DNA of 6,913 nucleotides from Thermoplasmata archaeon. Lineage in GTDB: Archaea; Thermoplasmatota; Thermoplasmata; UBA184. Under the pieces are notes generated by a model, which searched no databases, had not been told where the DNA came from, and was given only the letters and a program-made list of their open reading frames with translations. Below are positions 1 to 6,528 of the stretch, one piece after another (position 1 is the stretch's first letter; each line of letters starts with the position of its first letter). Made by a program: the position numbers and the translations under genes. The DNA lies in NCBI GenBank assembly GCA_027314845.1, contig DAHVAA010000083.1:1-6913 (forward strand). The letters are read 5' to 3'.

Positions 1-1
1 G

Positions 2-490
2 AGCGTCCTCGGCGAGGGAATCCTCGAGTCGCCGGAGGCGGCCGAGCCGTTCGCCAGCCATCTGCGCCACCGCTTCGCGTCGCGCCACGTGCTCTTCCGG
101 GTCGGGGCCGGCGATCCGTCCGCGCGGAACCGGATCGTGAACGCGCTCCTCGAGCATCAGCGCTCGGTCGAGCTCGTTGACGAACAGGGGACGACCCCCC
201 GGGGCCACCGCCGACCCCGCGATGCGCTGGCGGCCCGCTCGATCGCGCAGACCCCGGGCCACTCGGTCCGGGCGCCGCTCGAGAGCACGATCACCCCGGG
301 CGAGGTGTCGAACCTGCAGCGGTTGAGCCGGGAGGGCAGCGGCGGACGGGTGACGATCTCCCGTACGTCGGCCCACCGCGTCCTGCGCGGGGAGATCACC
401 TTGGCCGAGGCCCTGGACGAGGCGACGGCCCGCTTGCTCCCACCGGCCCCGACCCCGGGCCGACGGGCGCCCCAGTCCGAACCGCTATAA
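2..490 (+). CDS. Conserved protein of unknown function, C-terminal part; possible RNase H/YqgF-like fold
   Basis: The frame is open from position 2 to a TAA at 488-490, giving 162 residues. The start lies upstream of the window, so the GTG at 89 is probably an internal valine. I do not recognise a named gene. Visible parts, numbered from the window edge, are a segment 'FRVGAGDPSARNRIVNALL' (32-50), then 'VELVDEQGTT' (56-65), then 'RDALAARSIA' (73-82). The order hydrophobic strand, acidic D-E with T-T, then a helix starting with D resembles the second half of YqgF/RuvX RNase H-fold proteins, where acidic residues at these places bind metal. A basic tail, 'TPGEVSNLQRLSR' and 'GEITLAEALDEA' (98-141), follows and looks helical. 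The last 15 residues are Pro/Arg-rich. It ends 22 nt before the GluRS gene. A nuclease role is inference only; the first catalytic strand would lie outside the window. Confidence 0.7.
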   Translation, partial: SVLGEGILESPEAAEPFASHLRHRFASRHVLFRVGAGDPSARNRIVNALLEHQRSVELVDEQGTTPRGHRRPRDALAARSIAQTPGHSVRAPLESTITPGEVSNLQRLSREGSGGRVTISRTSAHRVLRGEITLAEALDEATARLLPPAPTPGRRAPQSEPL

Positions 491-491
491 T
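485..491 (+). promoter_or_regulatory. TATA-like box upstream of the GluRS gene
   Basis: The sequence CTATAAT overlaps the TAA stop of the preceding gene and stands out in very GC-rich DNA. Its centre is about 25 nt before the GTG at 513, the usual archaeal distance from TATA box to transcription start. If used, it would give a leaderless or nearly leaderless mRNA. This is inferred from spacing. It could be a chance result of the TAA stop codon, and read-through from the upstream gene is equally possible. Confidence 0.4.
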
Positions 492-512
492 CCGAGCCGG
501 GGTCGCCGACAC

Positions 513-2243
513 GTGGTGCTTCCCCCCGAGACCGAACGGCGGGTGCGTCGCCTGGCCCTGGAGAACGCGGTCGCGCACGACGGCGCGGCCCAGACCGGGC
601 CCGTGCTCTCCCGACTCCTCGCGACCGAACCGACGCTACGCCCCCACGCCGCGGAGCTCCGCGCGCTCGTTTCCTCCATCGTGGCGGAGATCCGCGGCGT
701 CCCCGTCGCGGAGCTCGACGACCGCCTCGCGGCGCTCGGCGGGCCCGAGCCCGAGCGCCCGAAGGAGAGCCGGACGGCTCCCGAGGGGTTCCCCGAGCTC
801 CTCGGCGCGGTACCGGGTCAGGTCGTCCTGCGGTTGGCCCCGTTCCCGAGCGGGGCGCTCCACATCGGGAACGGACGGATGCTCTTCGTGAACCCGTACT
901 ACCGGGAGCGGTACCACGGCCGGCTCCTGCTCGTCTTCGACGACACGATCGGTTCGGAGACGAAGCGGGTCGAGACGGAGTTCTTCGACCTCATCCGGGG
1001 CGACCTCGAACTGGCGGGGGTCCACCCGGATGCGGTCTACTACAAGTCGGACCGCATCGCGCGCCAGTACCCCTGGGCCGTCCGGGTGATCGAGAAAGGG
1101 GGCGCCTACGTCTGTCGCTGCCCGGCCGAGATCCTGCGAGAGAACCGCGCCGCGGGGCGGGCGTGCCCCGAGCGCGCCCAGACCGTCGCCGAGACGCAGG
1201 AGGAGTGGGAGAAGATGCTGAACGGCGGGTACGCGGAGGGGGAAGCGGTCCTCCGGCTGCGGACCAGCCTCACCGACCCCGACCCCGCCTTCCGCGACCG
1301 GGTGCTCTTCCGCATCAGCGAGCAGGAACATCCCCGGGTCGGCCACACCTACCGGGTCTGGCCGCTCCTCGAGTTCTCCTGGGCGGTGGACGACATCGAG
1401 CTCGGGGTCACGCACGTGCTCCGGGGGAAGGACCTCGTGATGGAGGACCGCATGCAGCAGTACATCTGGCAGCTCCTCGGGATCCCGGCGCCGCCGTTCC
1501 TCCACTGGGGGATGCTGCGCGTCCGCGAGGCGAAGGTCTCGAAGAGCAAGTCGTACGCCGAGGTCAAGTCCGGTATGTATGACGGGTGGGCCGACCCCCG
1601 GACCTGGTCGCTCCGTTCGCTCGACCGGCGCGGGGTCTCGATGGCCGCGCTCCGCGAGTTCACCCTCTCGTTCGGACTCTCCCTCGCCGACATCGAGGTC
1701 CCGGCCGAGACGCTCTATGCGGAGAACCGCAAGCTGATCGATGGGACGACGGTCCGCCGCTCGTTCGTCGCGGACCCGGTCCGCCTCACCGTCGAGGGCT
1801 ACCCGTTCGACCTCGCCTCGGTGGCGCTGCCGAACCACCCCGACCGGGCGGAGCTCGGCGTGCGCACCGCCTTCGCCGGCCCGACGTTCTACCTGGCGCG
1901 GAGCGACGTCGAGCGGTTCGCGGGCCAGGAGGTACGGTTGAAGGACCTCGTGAACCTCTCGCTCCCGACGGAGCTCCCGGAGCCGGGCGGGACGCTGCGC
2001 GCCACGTTCACGAGCCGGGAGAACCGCAAACTGCCCCGCCTCCAGTGGGTGGGCGAGCGGGAGGCGGTCCCGGTCGACCTTCTCGGCATCGACGGCCAGC
2101 ACACGGCCGGGATCGGGGAGGCCGCCCTCCGGGCCTCCCGCCCGCGGGAGACCTTCCAGTTCGAGCGGGTCGGTTTCGTGCGCGTCGAGGACGGCGGCGG
2201 CGCCGGCGCGGGCCCGCTCAAGGTCGTCTACGGCCATCCCTAG
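513..2243 (+). CDS. gltX: Glutamyl-tRNA synthetase, archaeal type
   Basis: Class I aminoacyl-tRNA synthetase that attaches glutamate to tRNA in the cytoplasm. In archaea using the GatDE route it charges both tRNA-Glu and tRNA-Gln (family knowledge). The protein has 576 residues, normal for archaeal GluRS. An archaeal N-terminal helical domain (about 1-90) contains 'LALENAVAHDG'. The catalytic domain has 'APFPSGALHIGN' with the HIGH motif at 117-120, 'FDDTIGSETKRVE' shortly after, the Cys cluster 'CRC...ACPER', 'LRGKDLVMEDRMQ', and the KMSKS motif as KVSKS at 341-345. The C-terminal region should be the beta-barrel anticodon-binding domain of the archaeal/eukaryotic GluRS-GlnRS group. Two consecutive GTG codons (513, 516) are possible starts; 513 keeps the full N-terminal domain. 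There is no strong Shine-Dalgarno, only GGGG at 499-502, while a TATA-like box sits 25 nt upstream. The stop is TAG. Discrimination between Glu and Gln tRNAs cannot be judged from sequence alone. Confidence 0.97.
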   Translation: MVLPPETERRVRRLALENAVAHDGAAQTGPVLSRLLATEPTLRPHAAELRALVSSIVAEIRGVPVAELDDRLAALGGPEPERPKESRTAPEGFPELLGAVPGQVVLRLAPFPSGALHIGNGRMLFVNPYYRERYHGRLLLVFDDTIGSETKRVETEFFDLIRGDLELAGVHPDAVYYKSDRIARQYPWAVRVIEKGGAYVCRCPAEILRENRAAGRACPERAQTVAETQEEWEKMLNGGYAEGEAVLRLRTSLTDPDPAFRDRVLFRISEQEHPRVGHTYRVWPLLEFSWAVDDIELGVTHVLRGKDLVMEDRMQQYIWQLLGIPAPPFLHWGMLRVREAKVSKSKSYAEVKSGMYDGWADPRTWSLRSLDRRGVSMAALREFTLSFGLSLADIEVPAETLYAENRKLIDGTTVRRSFVADPVRLTVEGYPFDLASVALPNHPDRAELGVRTAFAGPTFYLARSDVERFAGQEVRLKDLVNLSLPTELPEPGGTLRATFTSRENRKLPRLQWVGEREAVPVDLLGIDGQHTAGIGEAALRASRPRETFQFERVGFVRVEDGGGAGAGPLKVVYGHP

Positions 2244-2288
2244 CCCGGGCGAAACGTTAGTAGGCTTTGGGACCGCTCCCGAGCACGC

Positions 2289-2295
2289 GGAGGAG
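2289..2295 (+). promoter_or_regulatory. Shine-Dalgarno deciding the glyoxalase start
   Basis: GGAGGAG lies 7 nt before the ATG at 2303. It supports this ATG over the in-frame TTG at 2267, which lies upstream of the site and would add 12 residues before the conserved first beta strand. A weak A/T-containing stretch at 2256-2263 (GTTAGTAG) about 30 nt upstream might be its TATA element, but this is poorly supported. Confidence 0.8.
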
Positions 2296-2302
2296 AGAAG
2301 GG

Positions 2303-2692
2303 ATGAAGTTCCTGCACACCTCGATCACGGTCCGACGGATGGACGAGAGCCTCGCGTTCTACACGGAGATCCTCGGGCTCGAGTTCGAGCGCCGCCGCGC
2401 GATACCGGAGAACCACGCGGAGATCGCCTTCGTCCGCGACCCGGCTTCGGGCGCGCGGGTCGAGCTCACGCACTGGGACGGCAAGGAGGCGTTCGACGCC
2501 GGGGAGCAGCTCGACCACCTCGCCTTCGAGGTCCCGGACCTCGATGGGTTCCTCGCCCGGGTCCGCGCGAAGGGCGTACGGGTGGCGAAGGAACCGTACC
2601 GCCTCTCGGGGGGATCGGCCCGGATCGCGTTCCTCCTCGACCCGAACGACGTCTGGATCGAGCTCATCGAGCCCGCGTCGGGAAGCGCCTGA
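2303..2692 (+). CDS. Glyoxalase I-like protein (lactoylglutathione lyase family, VOC fold)
   Basis: Small cytoplasmic VOC-fold metalloenzyme of 129 residues, close to the 135 of E. coli GloA. The family isomerises the hemithioacetal of methylglyoxal and a thiol to an S-lactoyl-thiol, the first step of methylglyoxal removal. Two beta-alpha-beta-beta-beta modules are visible, at about 1-58 and 70-125. All four expected metal ligands appear to be present: H5 ('FLHTSITV'), E54 ('VELTHW'), H72 ('LDHLAFEV') and E120 ('VWIELIEP'), near the E. coli positions H5, E56, H74 and E122. 'SLAFYTEILGL' is the typical family segment. The ATG is chosen because of GGAGGAG 7 nt upstream. An MFS gene begins 10 nt after its stop, suggesting an operon. 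Methylmalonyl-CoA epimerase and dioxygenases share the fold, but the H-E-H-E set favours glyoxalase I. The thiol co-substrate is unknown, because archaea generally lack glutathione. Confidence 0.88.
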   Translation: MKFLHTSITVRRMDESLAFYTEILGLEFERRRAIPENHAEIAFVRDPASGARVELTHWDGKEAFDAGEQLDHLAFEVPDLDGFLARVRAKGVRVAKEPYRLSGGSARIAFLLDPNDVWIELIEPASGSA

Positions 2693-2702
2693 CGGACCGA
2701 TC

Positions 2703-3953
2703 GTGTCCGGCGCCCTCGAACCGGCGGTCGCCTCGGCCCGACGGCGGGCGCTCCTCGCGGTCTTCTCGTCGACGTTCTTCGTTCGGTTCGCCTTCGGAAT
2801 CACGACCGCGGTCTTCGCGAGCTACATCACCCGTTCGACCGCCGGGATCGGCCAGGGCGAGGCCGGGGTCGTCGGGATCGTCAGCGCCATGGCGCCCATC
2901 GGCGAGTTCGCGACCGTCCTGCTCTCGGGAGCGGTCGCGGACCGGTACGGACGGTTCCCGGTCCTGTTCGCCGGTATCGGGGGGTCGGCGGTGCTCTTTG
3001 CGCTGAAGGCCACGACCCGCGCGCCGCTCGCGCTCGGCACCCTCAACCTCCTCTTCGGGGTCGCGAGCGGGGCGATCCTCGCCGCGAGCCTCGCCCTCAT
3101 CGGCGACTGGTCGGGCCCCCACGAGCGCGGCTTCGAGATGGGTCGGTTCGATGCGATGAACCTCTTCGGCTGGGTCGGGGGGTTCGCCTTCGGGTTCGCG
3201 GCCCTCGGGCTGGTCCCCAACTCCGCGCTCTGGTTCGTCTTCGTCGTCGGGGCCGTCGTGCTCGCGATCGGCCTCTACTCGGCCCGCGCTCTGGTCCGGG
3301 GCCTCCCCGCCCACGCGGCCGGCGGGGACTACGTCTTTCGCGACGTCCTGCGGCACGTCTTCCGGCGCAGCGTCCTCCTCGTCACGCTCCCCTGGCTCGT
3401 CATCTACATGCTCATCGGCACCGCGCTCATCTTCCTCGGCTCCGCTGCCGGCGGCATCGGGATCCCGACGGAGCTCCTCGCCGGCGTCATCGCGGTCGGG
3501 GGCCTCGTGCTGGTGGTCACCCAGCCCTATTTCGGCCGGCTCTCCGACCGCTTCGGCCGGACCCGGCTCATGACGGTCGGGGCCATCGGGTTCGCTTCGC
3601 TGATGGTCTTCGCGTCGCTCGTCGTCGCCTTCGGCCCGCGGATCGAGCTCCTGGTCGGCCTCGGCCTGAGCGTCCCCGCCGCCCTCGCGTACGGACCGGC
3701 CGCGCTCGCGGCGCTCGCCGACCTCTCCGTCGAAATCAGCCGCGCGACGACGATGGCGATCTACTCCCTCGCCATCAGCGCGGGGATGGTCCTCGGGCTG
3801 GTCGCCTCGACCGGTCTGTTCGAGCTCTTCGGGAACCCGGGCCTCTACATCTTTTTCGGCTCGATCGCGGCGGCCCTGGTCGGGCTCACGATCCTGCGGT
3901 ACCGGGAAGTCGTCCCCCGTCCGGAGGACGCGGTCAAGACTCCGGTTCGATGA
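2703..3953 (+). CDS. Major facilitator superfamily transporter
   Basis: Integral membrane secondary transporter of 416 residues, the usual MFS length, with hydrophobic stretches consistent with 12 helices in two halves. The N half starts with TM1 at about 17-42. Motif A follows between TM2 and TM3 as 'GAVADRYGRF' (76-85), and the conserved loop 'DWSGPHERG' (135-143) resembles the R-G region after TM4. A central cytoplasmic loop lies near 197-222. The C half repeats motif A as 'GRLSDRFGRTRL' (278-289). The GTG at 2703 is chosen because it follows the glyoxalase stop by 10 nt and leaves a short basic N-terminus before TM1; a longer frame upstream would overlap the glyoxalase gene. No strong Shine-Dalgarno is visible, so translation may be coupled to the gene before it. 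The substrate cannot be told. Drug, sugar or organic-acid efflux are all possible. Its 3' end overlaps the opposite-strand CDF gene by 20 nt. Confidence 0.9.
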   Translation: MSGALEPAVASARRRALLAVFSSTFFVRFAFGITTAVFASYITRSTAGIGQGEAGVVGIVSAMAPIGEFATVLLSGAVADRYGRFPVLFAGIGGSAVLFALKATTRAPLALGTLNLLFGVASGAILAASLALIGDWSGPHERGFEMGRFDAMNLFGWVGGFAFGFAALGLVPNSALWFVFVVGAVVLAIGLYSARALVRGLPAHAAGGDYVFRDVLRHVFRRSVLLVTLPWLVIYMLIGTALIFLGSAAGGIGIPTELLAGVIAVGGLVLVVTQPYFGRLSDRFGRTRLMTVGAIGFASLMVFASLVVAFGPRIELLVGLGLSVPAALAYGPAALAALADLSVEISRATTMAIYSLAISAGMVLGLVASTGLFELFGNPGLYIFFGSIAAALVGLTILRYREVVPRPEDAVKTPVR

Positions 3954-4818
3954 CGATGTGCCGCAACATCGGGTAGCGCTCCTTCAGCGACTGCCCGACC
4001 TCATCGACCGCCCGCTCGATCTGGTCGGTCGTGAGCCCATCCCGGAAGTTGATCCGCAGGGCGAGGAGCGCGTCCTCGGGTCCGAGGATCATCGACTGCA
4101 GGCTGCGGACCCGCGCGACGCGGGCGTCGTGCTCCACGAGGCCCAAGATCTCCCGGGCGACCCCGGGATCGAGCGCTCGCCCGATGAGGTACTCCCGACT
4201 CTCCGCGGTCAGGACAAAGCCGGTCGCGACCAGGAAGAACCCCTCGAGGATCGCGGTCAGCCCGTCGACGTAGTCGAGCCCGGTCCGGTAGACGACCGTG
4301 AGCCCCCCGACCGCGACGGCGCAGCCGGCGATCGTGACGAGGTCCTGGTAGAAGATCGACTTGAGCCCCTGGTTCGCCGACTCGAGGAGCGCGCGGAGCG
4401 TCTGGCGACCGATCCGCAGCTCGCGCAGCGTGATCGAGATGCCGCCGATACTGACGAGGAGCGAGACCACGACGACCGCGAGCGCGGCGCCGATGTGGGA
4501 GATCGGCTTCGGGGCGAGCGCCTGGTCGAAGCCCGCGACGATCGCGATGATCCCTGCGGTGGTGAACGTGACGAGGATCGAGACGAACGCCCAGAAGAAC
4601 CGCTCCTTCCCTCGGCCGAAGGGGTAGAGGTAGTCGGCCGGTAGGCGGGAGAGATAGAGCCCCCACAAAAGGAGCGCGGAGCCGACCAGGTCGGTGATGG
4701 TATAGATCGCCTGGGCGAGGACGGCGTCGCTGTTCGACAGGCGGGCGATGACCAGGTTCGCCACGAACAGCAGCGCGTTGAGCACGACGGTTGCGATGAT
4801 GACGACCTGGGGACGCAT
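3934..4818 (-). CDS. Cation diffusion facilitator (CDF) family transporter
   Basis: Membrane protein of 294 residues that probably moves divalent metal ions (Zn, Mn, Fe or Co in the family) out of the cytoplasm by proton exchange. Six hydrophobic segments lie at about 5-26, 32-54, 73-97, 107-130, 156-176 and 182-205, followed by a cytoplasmic ferredoxin-like domain (about 218-294) with 'VRSLQSMILGPEDALLALRI'. The segment 'YPFGRGKERFFWAF' (65-78) is a hallmark of the CDF branch that includes ZnT9-like proteins, and 'DGLTAILEG' (185-193) matches the conserved DG of TM6. The metal site looks altered: TM2 has Y39-x-x-x-D43 in place of H/D-x-x-x-D, and TM5 keeps D159 but not the ligand four residues earlier (I155). 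The ATG at 4818 is the only good start: it places TM1 correctly, and upstream codons read into Pro/Gly-rich noncoding sequence. It is transcribed away from the aldolase gene. Confidence 0.9.
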   Translation of the reverse strand: MRPQVVIIATVVLNALLFVANLVIARLSNSDAVLAQAIYTITDLVGSALLLWGLYLSRLPADYLYPFGRGKERFFWAFVSILVTFTTAGIIAIVAGFDQALAPKPISHIGAALAVVVVSLLVSIGGISITLRELRIGRQTLRALLESANQGLKSIFYQDLVTIAGCAVAVGGLTVVYRTGLDYVDGLTAILEGFFLVATGFVLTAESREYLIGRALDPGVAREILGLVEHDARVARVRSLQSMILGPEDALLALRINFRDGLTTDQIERAVDEVGQSLKERYPMLRHIVIEPES

Positions 4819-4869
4819 CGACCCGGGGGATCCCGTTCCTACCGCCTCCGTGCTACGGGGAGTCGGGGG

Positions 4870-4875
4870 ATAAAT
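4870..4875 (-). promoter_or_regulatory. Probable TATA box of the CDF gene
   Basis: On the minus strand this reads ATTTAT (from 4875 to 4870), the only A/T-rich hexamer between a GC-rich background and the ATG at 4818. A transcription start about 25 nt downstream (near 4848) would leave a leader of roughly 30 nt. A GGAGG on the minus strand lies about 25 nt before the ATG, too far to be a normal Shine-Dalgarno. Confidence 0.5.
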
Positions 4876-4916
4876 CCTCGGCCCGGGGGCGGCCCACCGG
4901 TCGAGGAGACCAACTG

Positions 4917-4922
4917 TTAAAT
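4917..4922 (+). promoter_or_regulatory. Probable TATA box of the aldolase gene
   Basis: TTAAAT (within CTGTTAAATCG) lies 35-40 nt before the aldolase ATG. With the usual 25-nt spacing, transcription would start near 4945, just before the GAGGT at 4946-4950, which is a plausible Shine-Dalgarno 6 nt from the ATG at 4957. Together with the opposite-strand ATTTAT at 4870-4875 it makes this 138-bp gap a compact divergent promoter region. Confidence 0.55.
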
Positions 4923-4956
4923 CGCGCGAGCCGGTGCTCGGCCCCGAGGTCCTCGC

Positions 4957-5931
4957 ATGAGCGAGTCCAGCGTCCGCTCCGTTCCGGCGTCCACCGCCCC
5001 CGGTGGGCCCCCCGCGTCCCCGCGCCGATTCCCCCGACCCGCGCTGTCCCGGCTCGGGCTGACCCCCGGCAAGCGCACCCGACTGAAGCGCCTCCTCTAC
5101 GACCACGGCCCGGGCGGTGGGACGCTGCTCGTCCTTCCGATCGACCAGGGGCTCGAACATGGCCCGATCGATTTCTTCTCGAACCCGGAGTCGCTGGACC
5201 CCCGCTACCAGTACGAGCTGGCCCGCGAGGGGAAGTTCAGCGCGATCGCCCTCCACATCGGTCTCGCGGAGAAGTACGGCCACGAGTTCGCGGGGGACGT
5301 CCCGCTCATTCTGAAGCTGAACGGCAAGACCACCATCCCGTCGGACAGCCAGGCGTTCAGCCCGCTCACCGGGACCGTCGAGGACGCGGTCCGGCTGGGG
5401 GCCGACGCGGTCGGCTACACGGTCTACGTCGGCTCGCCCGCGCAGGACCGGGACTTTCGCCAGTTCCTGGAGGTGCGTCGGGAGGCCGACCGGTTCGGGA
5501 TGCCCGTGGTCGTCTGGGCGTACCCCCGCGGGGAGGCCGTCGCGAAGAAGGGCGGGAAGGAGAGCCTCTACGCCATCGACTACGCGGCCCGGGTCGCCCT
5601 CGAGCTCGGCGCCGACATCGTGAAGGTGAACTATCCGGTCGCCTCCGAGAAGGACGCGGAGAGCCCGCCTCCCTACAACTCGCTCCGGCTCTCGCCGGGG
5701 GACGCCTTCCGCAAGGTCGTGGAGAGCGCCGGCCGCACCCTCGTGCTGGTCTCGGGAGGCGAGAAGGTCGGCGACGCGGAGCTGCTCGCGAAGGTCCGTG
5801 CCTCGATGGACGCCGGCGCGACCGGGATCATCTTCGGCCGCAACCTCTGGCAGCGCCCCCGGGCGGAGGCGCTCCGCCTAACCCGCGAGCTGCATGGGAT
5901 CTTCCGAGAGTACGCCCAGCCGCCGGCCTAG
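4957..5931 (+). CDS. Class I fructose-bisphosphate aldolase, archaeal/DhnA type
   Basis: Cytoplasmic Schiff-base aldolase that interconverts fructose 1,6-bisphosphate with dihydroxyacetone phosphate and glyceraldehyde 3-phosphate in glycolysis and gluconeogenesis. It has 324 residues: longer than compact archaeal enzymes (about 260-280) and nearer to E. coli FbaB (350). A TIM barrel covers about 55-315. Key segments are '[11 protein letters not shown]' (60-70, with D63 and H68), '[10 protein letters not shown]' (119-128), '[13 protein letters not shown]' (148-160), 'VWAYPRG' (186-192, with Y189 as probable proton-transfer residue by analogy to Thermoproteus tenax), '[10 protein letters not shown]' (218-227, with K223 as the Schiff-base lysine), and 'VSGGEK' plus 'IIFGRN' (265-270 and 291-296) for phosphate binding. 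The start is supported by GAGGT 6 nt upstream, and no later ATG, GTG or TTG precedes the barrel. The first 30 or so residues are Ser/Pro-rich and probably disordered. The related family member ADH synthase (2-amino-3,7-dideoxy-threo-hept-6-ulosonate synthase) is a less likely alternative. Confidence 0.92.
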   Translation: MSESSVRSVPASTAPGGPPASPRRFPRPALSRLGLTPGKRTRLKRLLYDHGPGGGTLLVLPIDQGLEHGPIDFFSNPESLDPRYQYELAREGKFSAIALHIGLAEKYGHEFAGDVPLILKLNGKTTIPSDSQAFSPLTGTVEDAVRLGADAVGYTVYVGSPAQDRDFRQFLEVRREADRFGMPVVVWAYPRGEAVAKKGGKESLYAIDYAARVALELGADIVKVNYPVASEKDAESPPPYNSLRLSPGDAFRKVVESAGRTLVLVSGGEKVGDAELLAKVRASMDAGATGIIFGRNLWQRPRAEALRLTRELHGIFREYAQPPA

Positions 5932-6469
5932 GGCGTCCCTCCGGCGCCTCGTGCTGGTCGTCGGCGACGACCACCCGAAGCGCTGCACGGGACGGCGCCT
6001 TCTGCACCGCAGGCTCGCCGACCCGTACCGCCGGACGCCCGCGTGGGGCTTCCCGCCGCTCGTCCTGGACCCGTTCGCCCCCGCGCCCCTCTCGGCGCGG
6101 GACCGGGCGATCGCCGCGCGCGGGGGTCTCCTCGCGATCGACTGTTCCTGGAACCGGCTGTCGGAACGCGGGTCGTTCGGGACCTCGGAGCGCGGCGTTC
6201 CGCGGGCCGGCGCCCACCGCCGCCTGCCGCTCCTGCTCGCGGCGAACCCGCAACATTACGGCCGGGTGGGCGAGCTCAACACGGCGGAAGCGCTCGCGGC
6301 GGCGCTCTACCTGCTCGGCGAGCCAGGATCGGCCCGGGCGATGCTGGCGGGGTTCCCCGGCGGAGCGGCGTTCTTCGAGATCAATCGCGAACGCCTGGAG
6401 GCCTACCGCCGGGCCCGGACGGCCCCCTCGGTCCGCGCCGAGGAACGGCGGTTGTTCGGAGGGGGATAG
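5894..6469 (+). CDS. tsr3: Tsr3-type rRNA aminocarboxypropyltransferase (DUF367)
   Basis: SAM-dependent enzyme of the SPOUT-like Tsr3 family. It transfers the 3-amino-3-carboxypropyl group onto a modified uridine of small-subunit rRNA in helix 31 (N1-methylpseudouridine 1191 of yeast 18S rRNA; archaea carry an equivalent). The protein has 191 residues, typical for archaeal members. Visible are the RLI-like start '[13 protein letters not shown]' (25-37, usually DPKKCTG), '[14 protein letters not shown]' (58-71), 'AIDCSWN' (81-87) and the family hallmark '[19 protein letters not shown]' (110-128), followed by the helix '[14 protein letters not shown]' (129-142) and '[12 protein letters not shown]' (160-171). 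The ATG at 5894 lies inside the aldolase gene and gives a 38-nt overlap. The in-frame GTG at 5951 would cut into the first beta strand, so ATG is preferred; the first 17 residues are basic and poorly conserved. The overlap implies co-transcription with the aldolase gene. Confidence 0.92.
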   Translation: MGSSESTPSRRPRASLRRLVLVVGDDHPKRCTGRRLLHRRLADPYRRTPAWGFPPLVLDPFAPAPLSARDRAIAARGGLLAIDCSWNRLSERGSFGTSERGVPRAGAHRRLPLLLAANPQHYGRVGELNTAEALAAALYLLGEPGSARAMLAGFPGGAAFFEINRERLEAYRRARTAPSVRAEERRLFGGG

Positions 6470-6528
6470 GCGCGCGGAGCCCGTCCCCGCTCGCGGTTCG
6501 GGTCGAACGCCTCGAACGGCGCAGGGGT

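Noticed and set aside
636..2237. Long open frame (533 codons) on the minus strand opposite GluRS.
   Set aside because: It lies wholly antisense to a confidently identified gene, its protein is Arg/Glu/Asp/Pro-rich with no recognisable motif, and high G+C makes such shadow frames common.
2544..2702. Upstream in-frame extension of the MFS gene.
   Set aside because: It overlaps the glyoxalase gene in another frame and adds Arg/Ser-rich sequence; the GTG at 2703 places TM1 at a normal position.
2664..3356. Minus-strand open frame opposite the MFS gene (230 codons).
   Set aside because: Highly charged, repetitive composition with no motif, fully explained as the antisense of transmembrane segments.
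3958..4644. Plus-strand open frame opposite the CDF gene (228 codons).
   Set aside because: It is antisense to a clear membrane protein and shows Asp/Arg/Glu-rich composition typical of shadows of hydrophobic genes.
4875..4907. Inverted repeat TCCTCG...CGAGGA in the divergent promoter region, considered as an operator.
   Set aside because: Only 6 bp with a spacer of about 20 nt; both arms are frequent words in this genome, so there is no good support for a binding site.
4819..5283. Upstream in-frame extension of the CDF gene (about 155 residues).
   Set aside because: It is antisense to the 5' part of the aldolase gene, crosses both probable TATA boxes, and reads as Pro/Gly/Arg-rich sequence; the CDF fold begins at the ATG at 4818.
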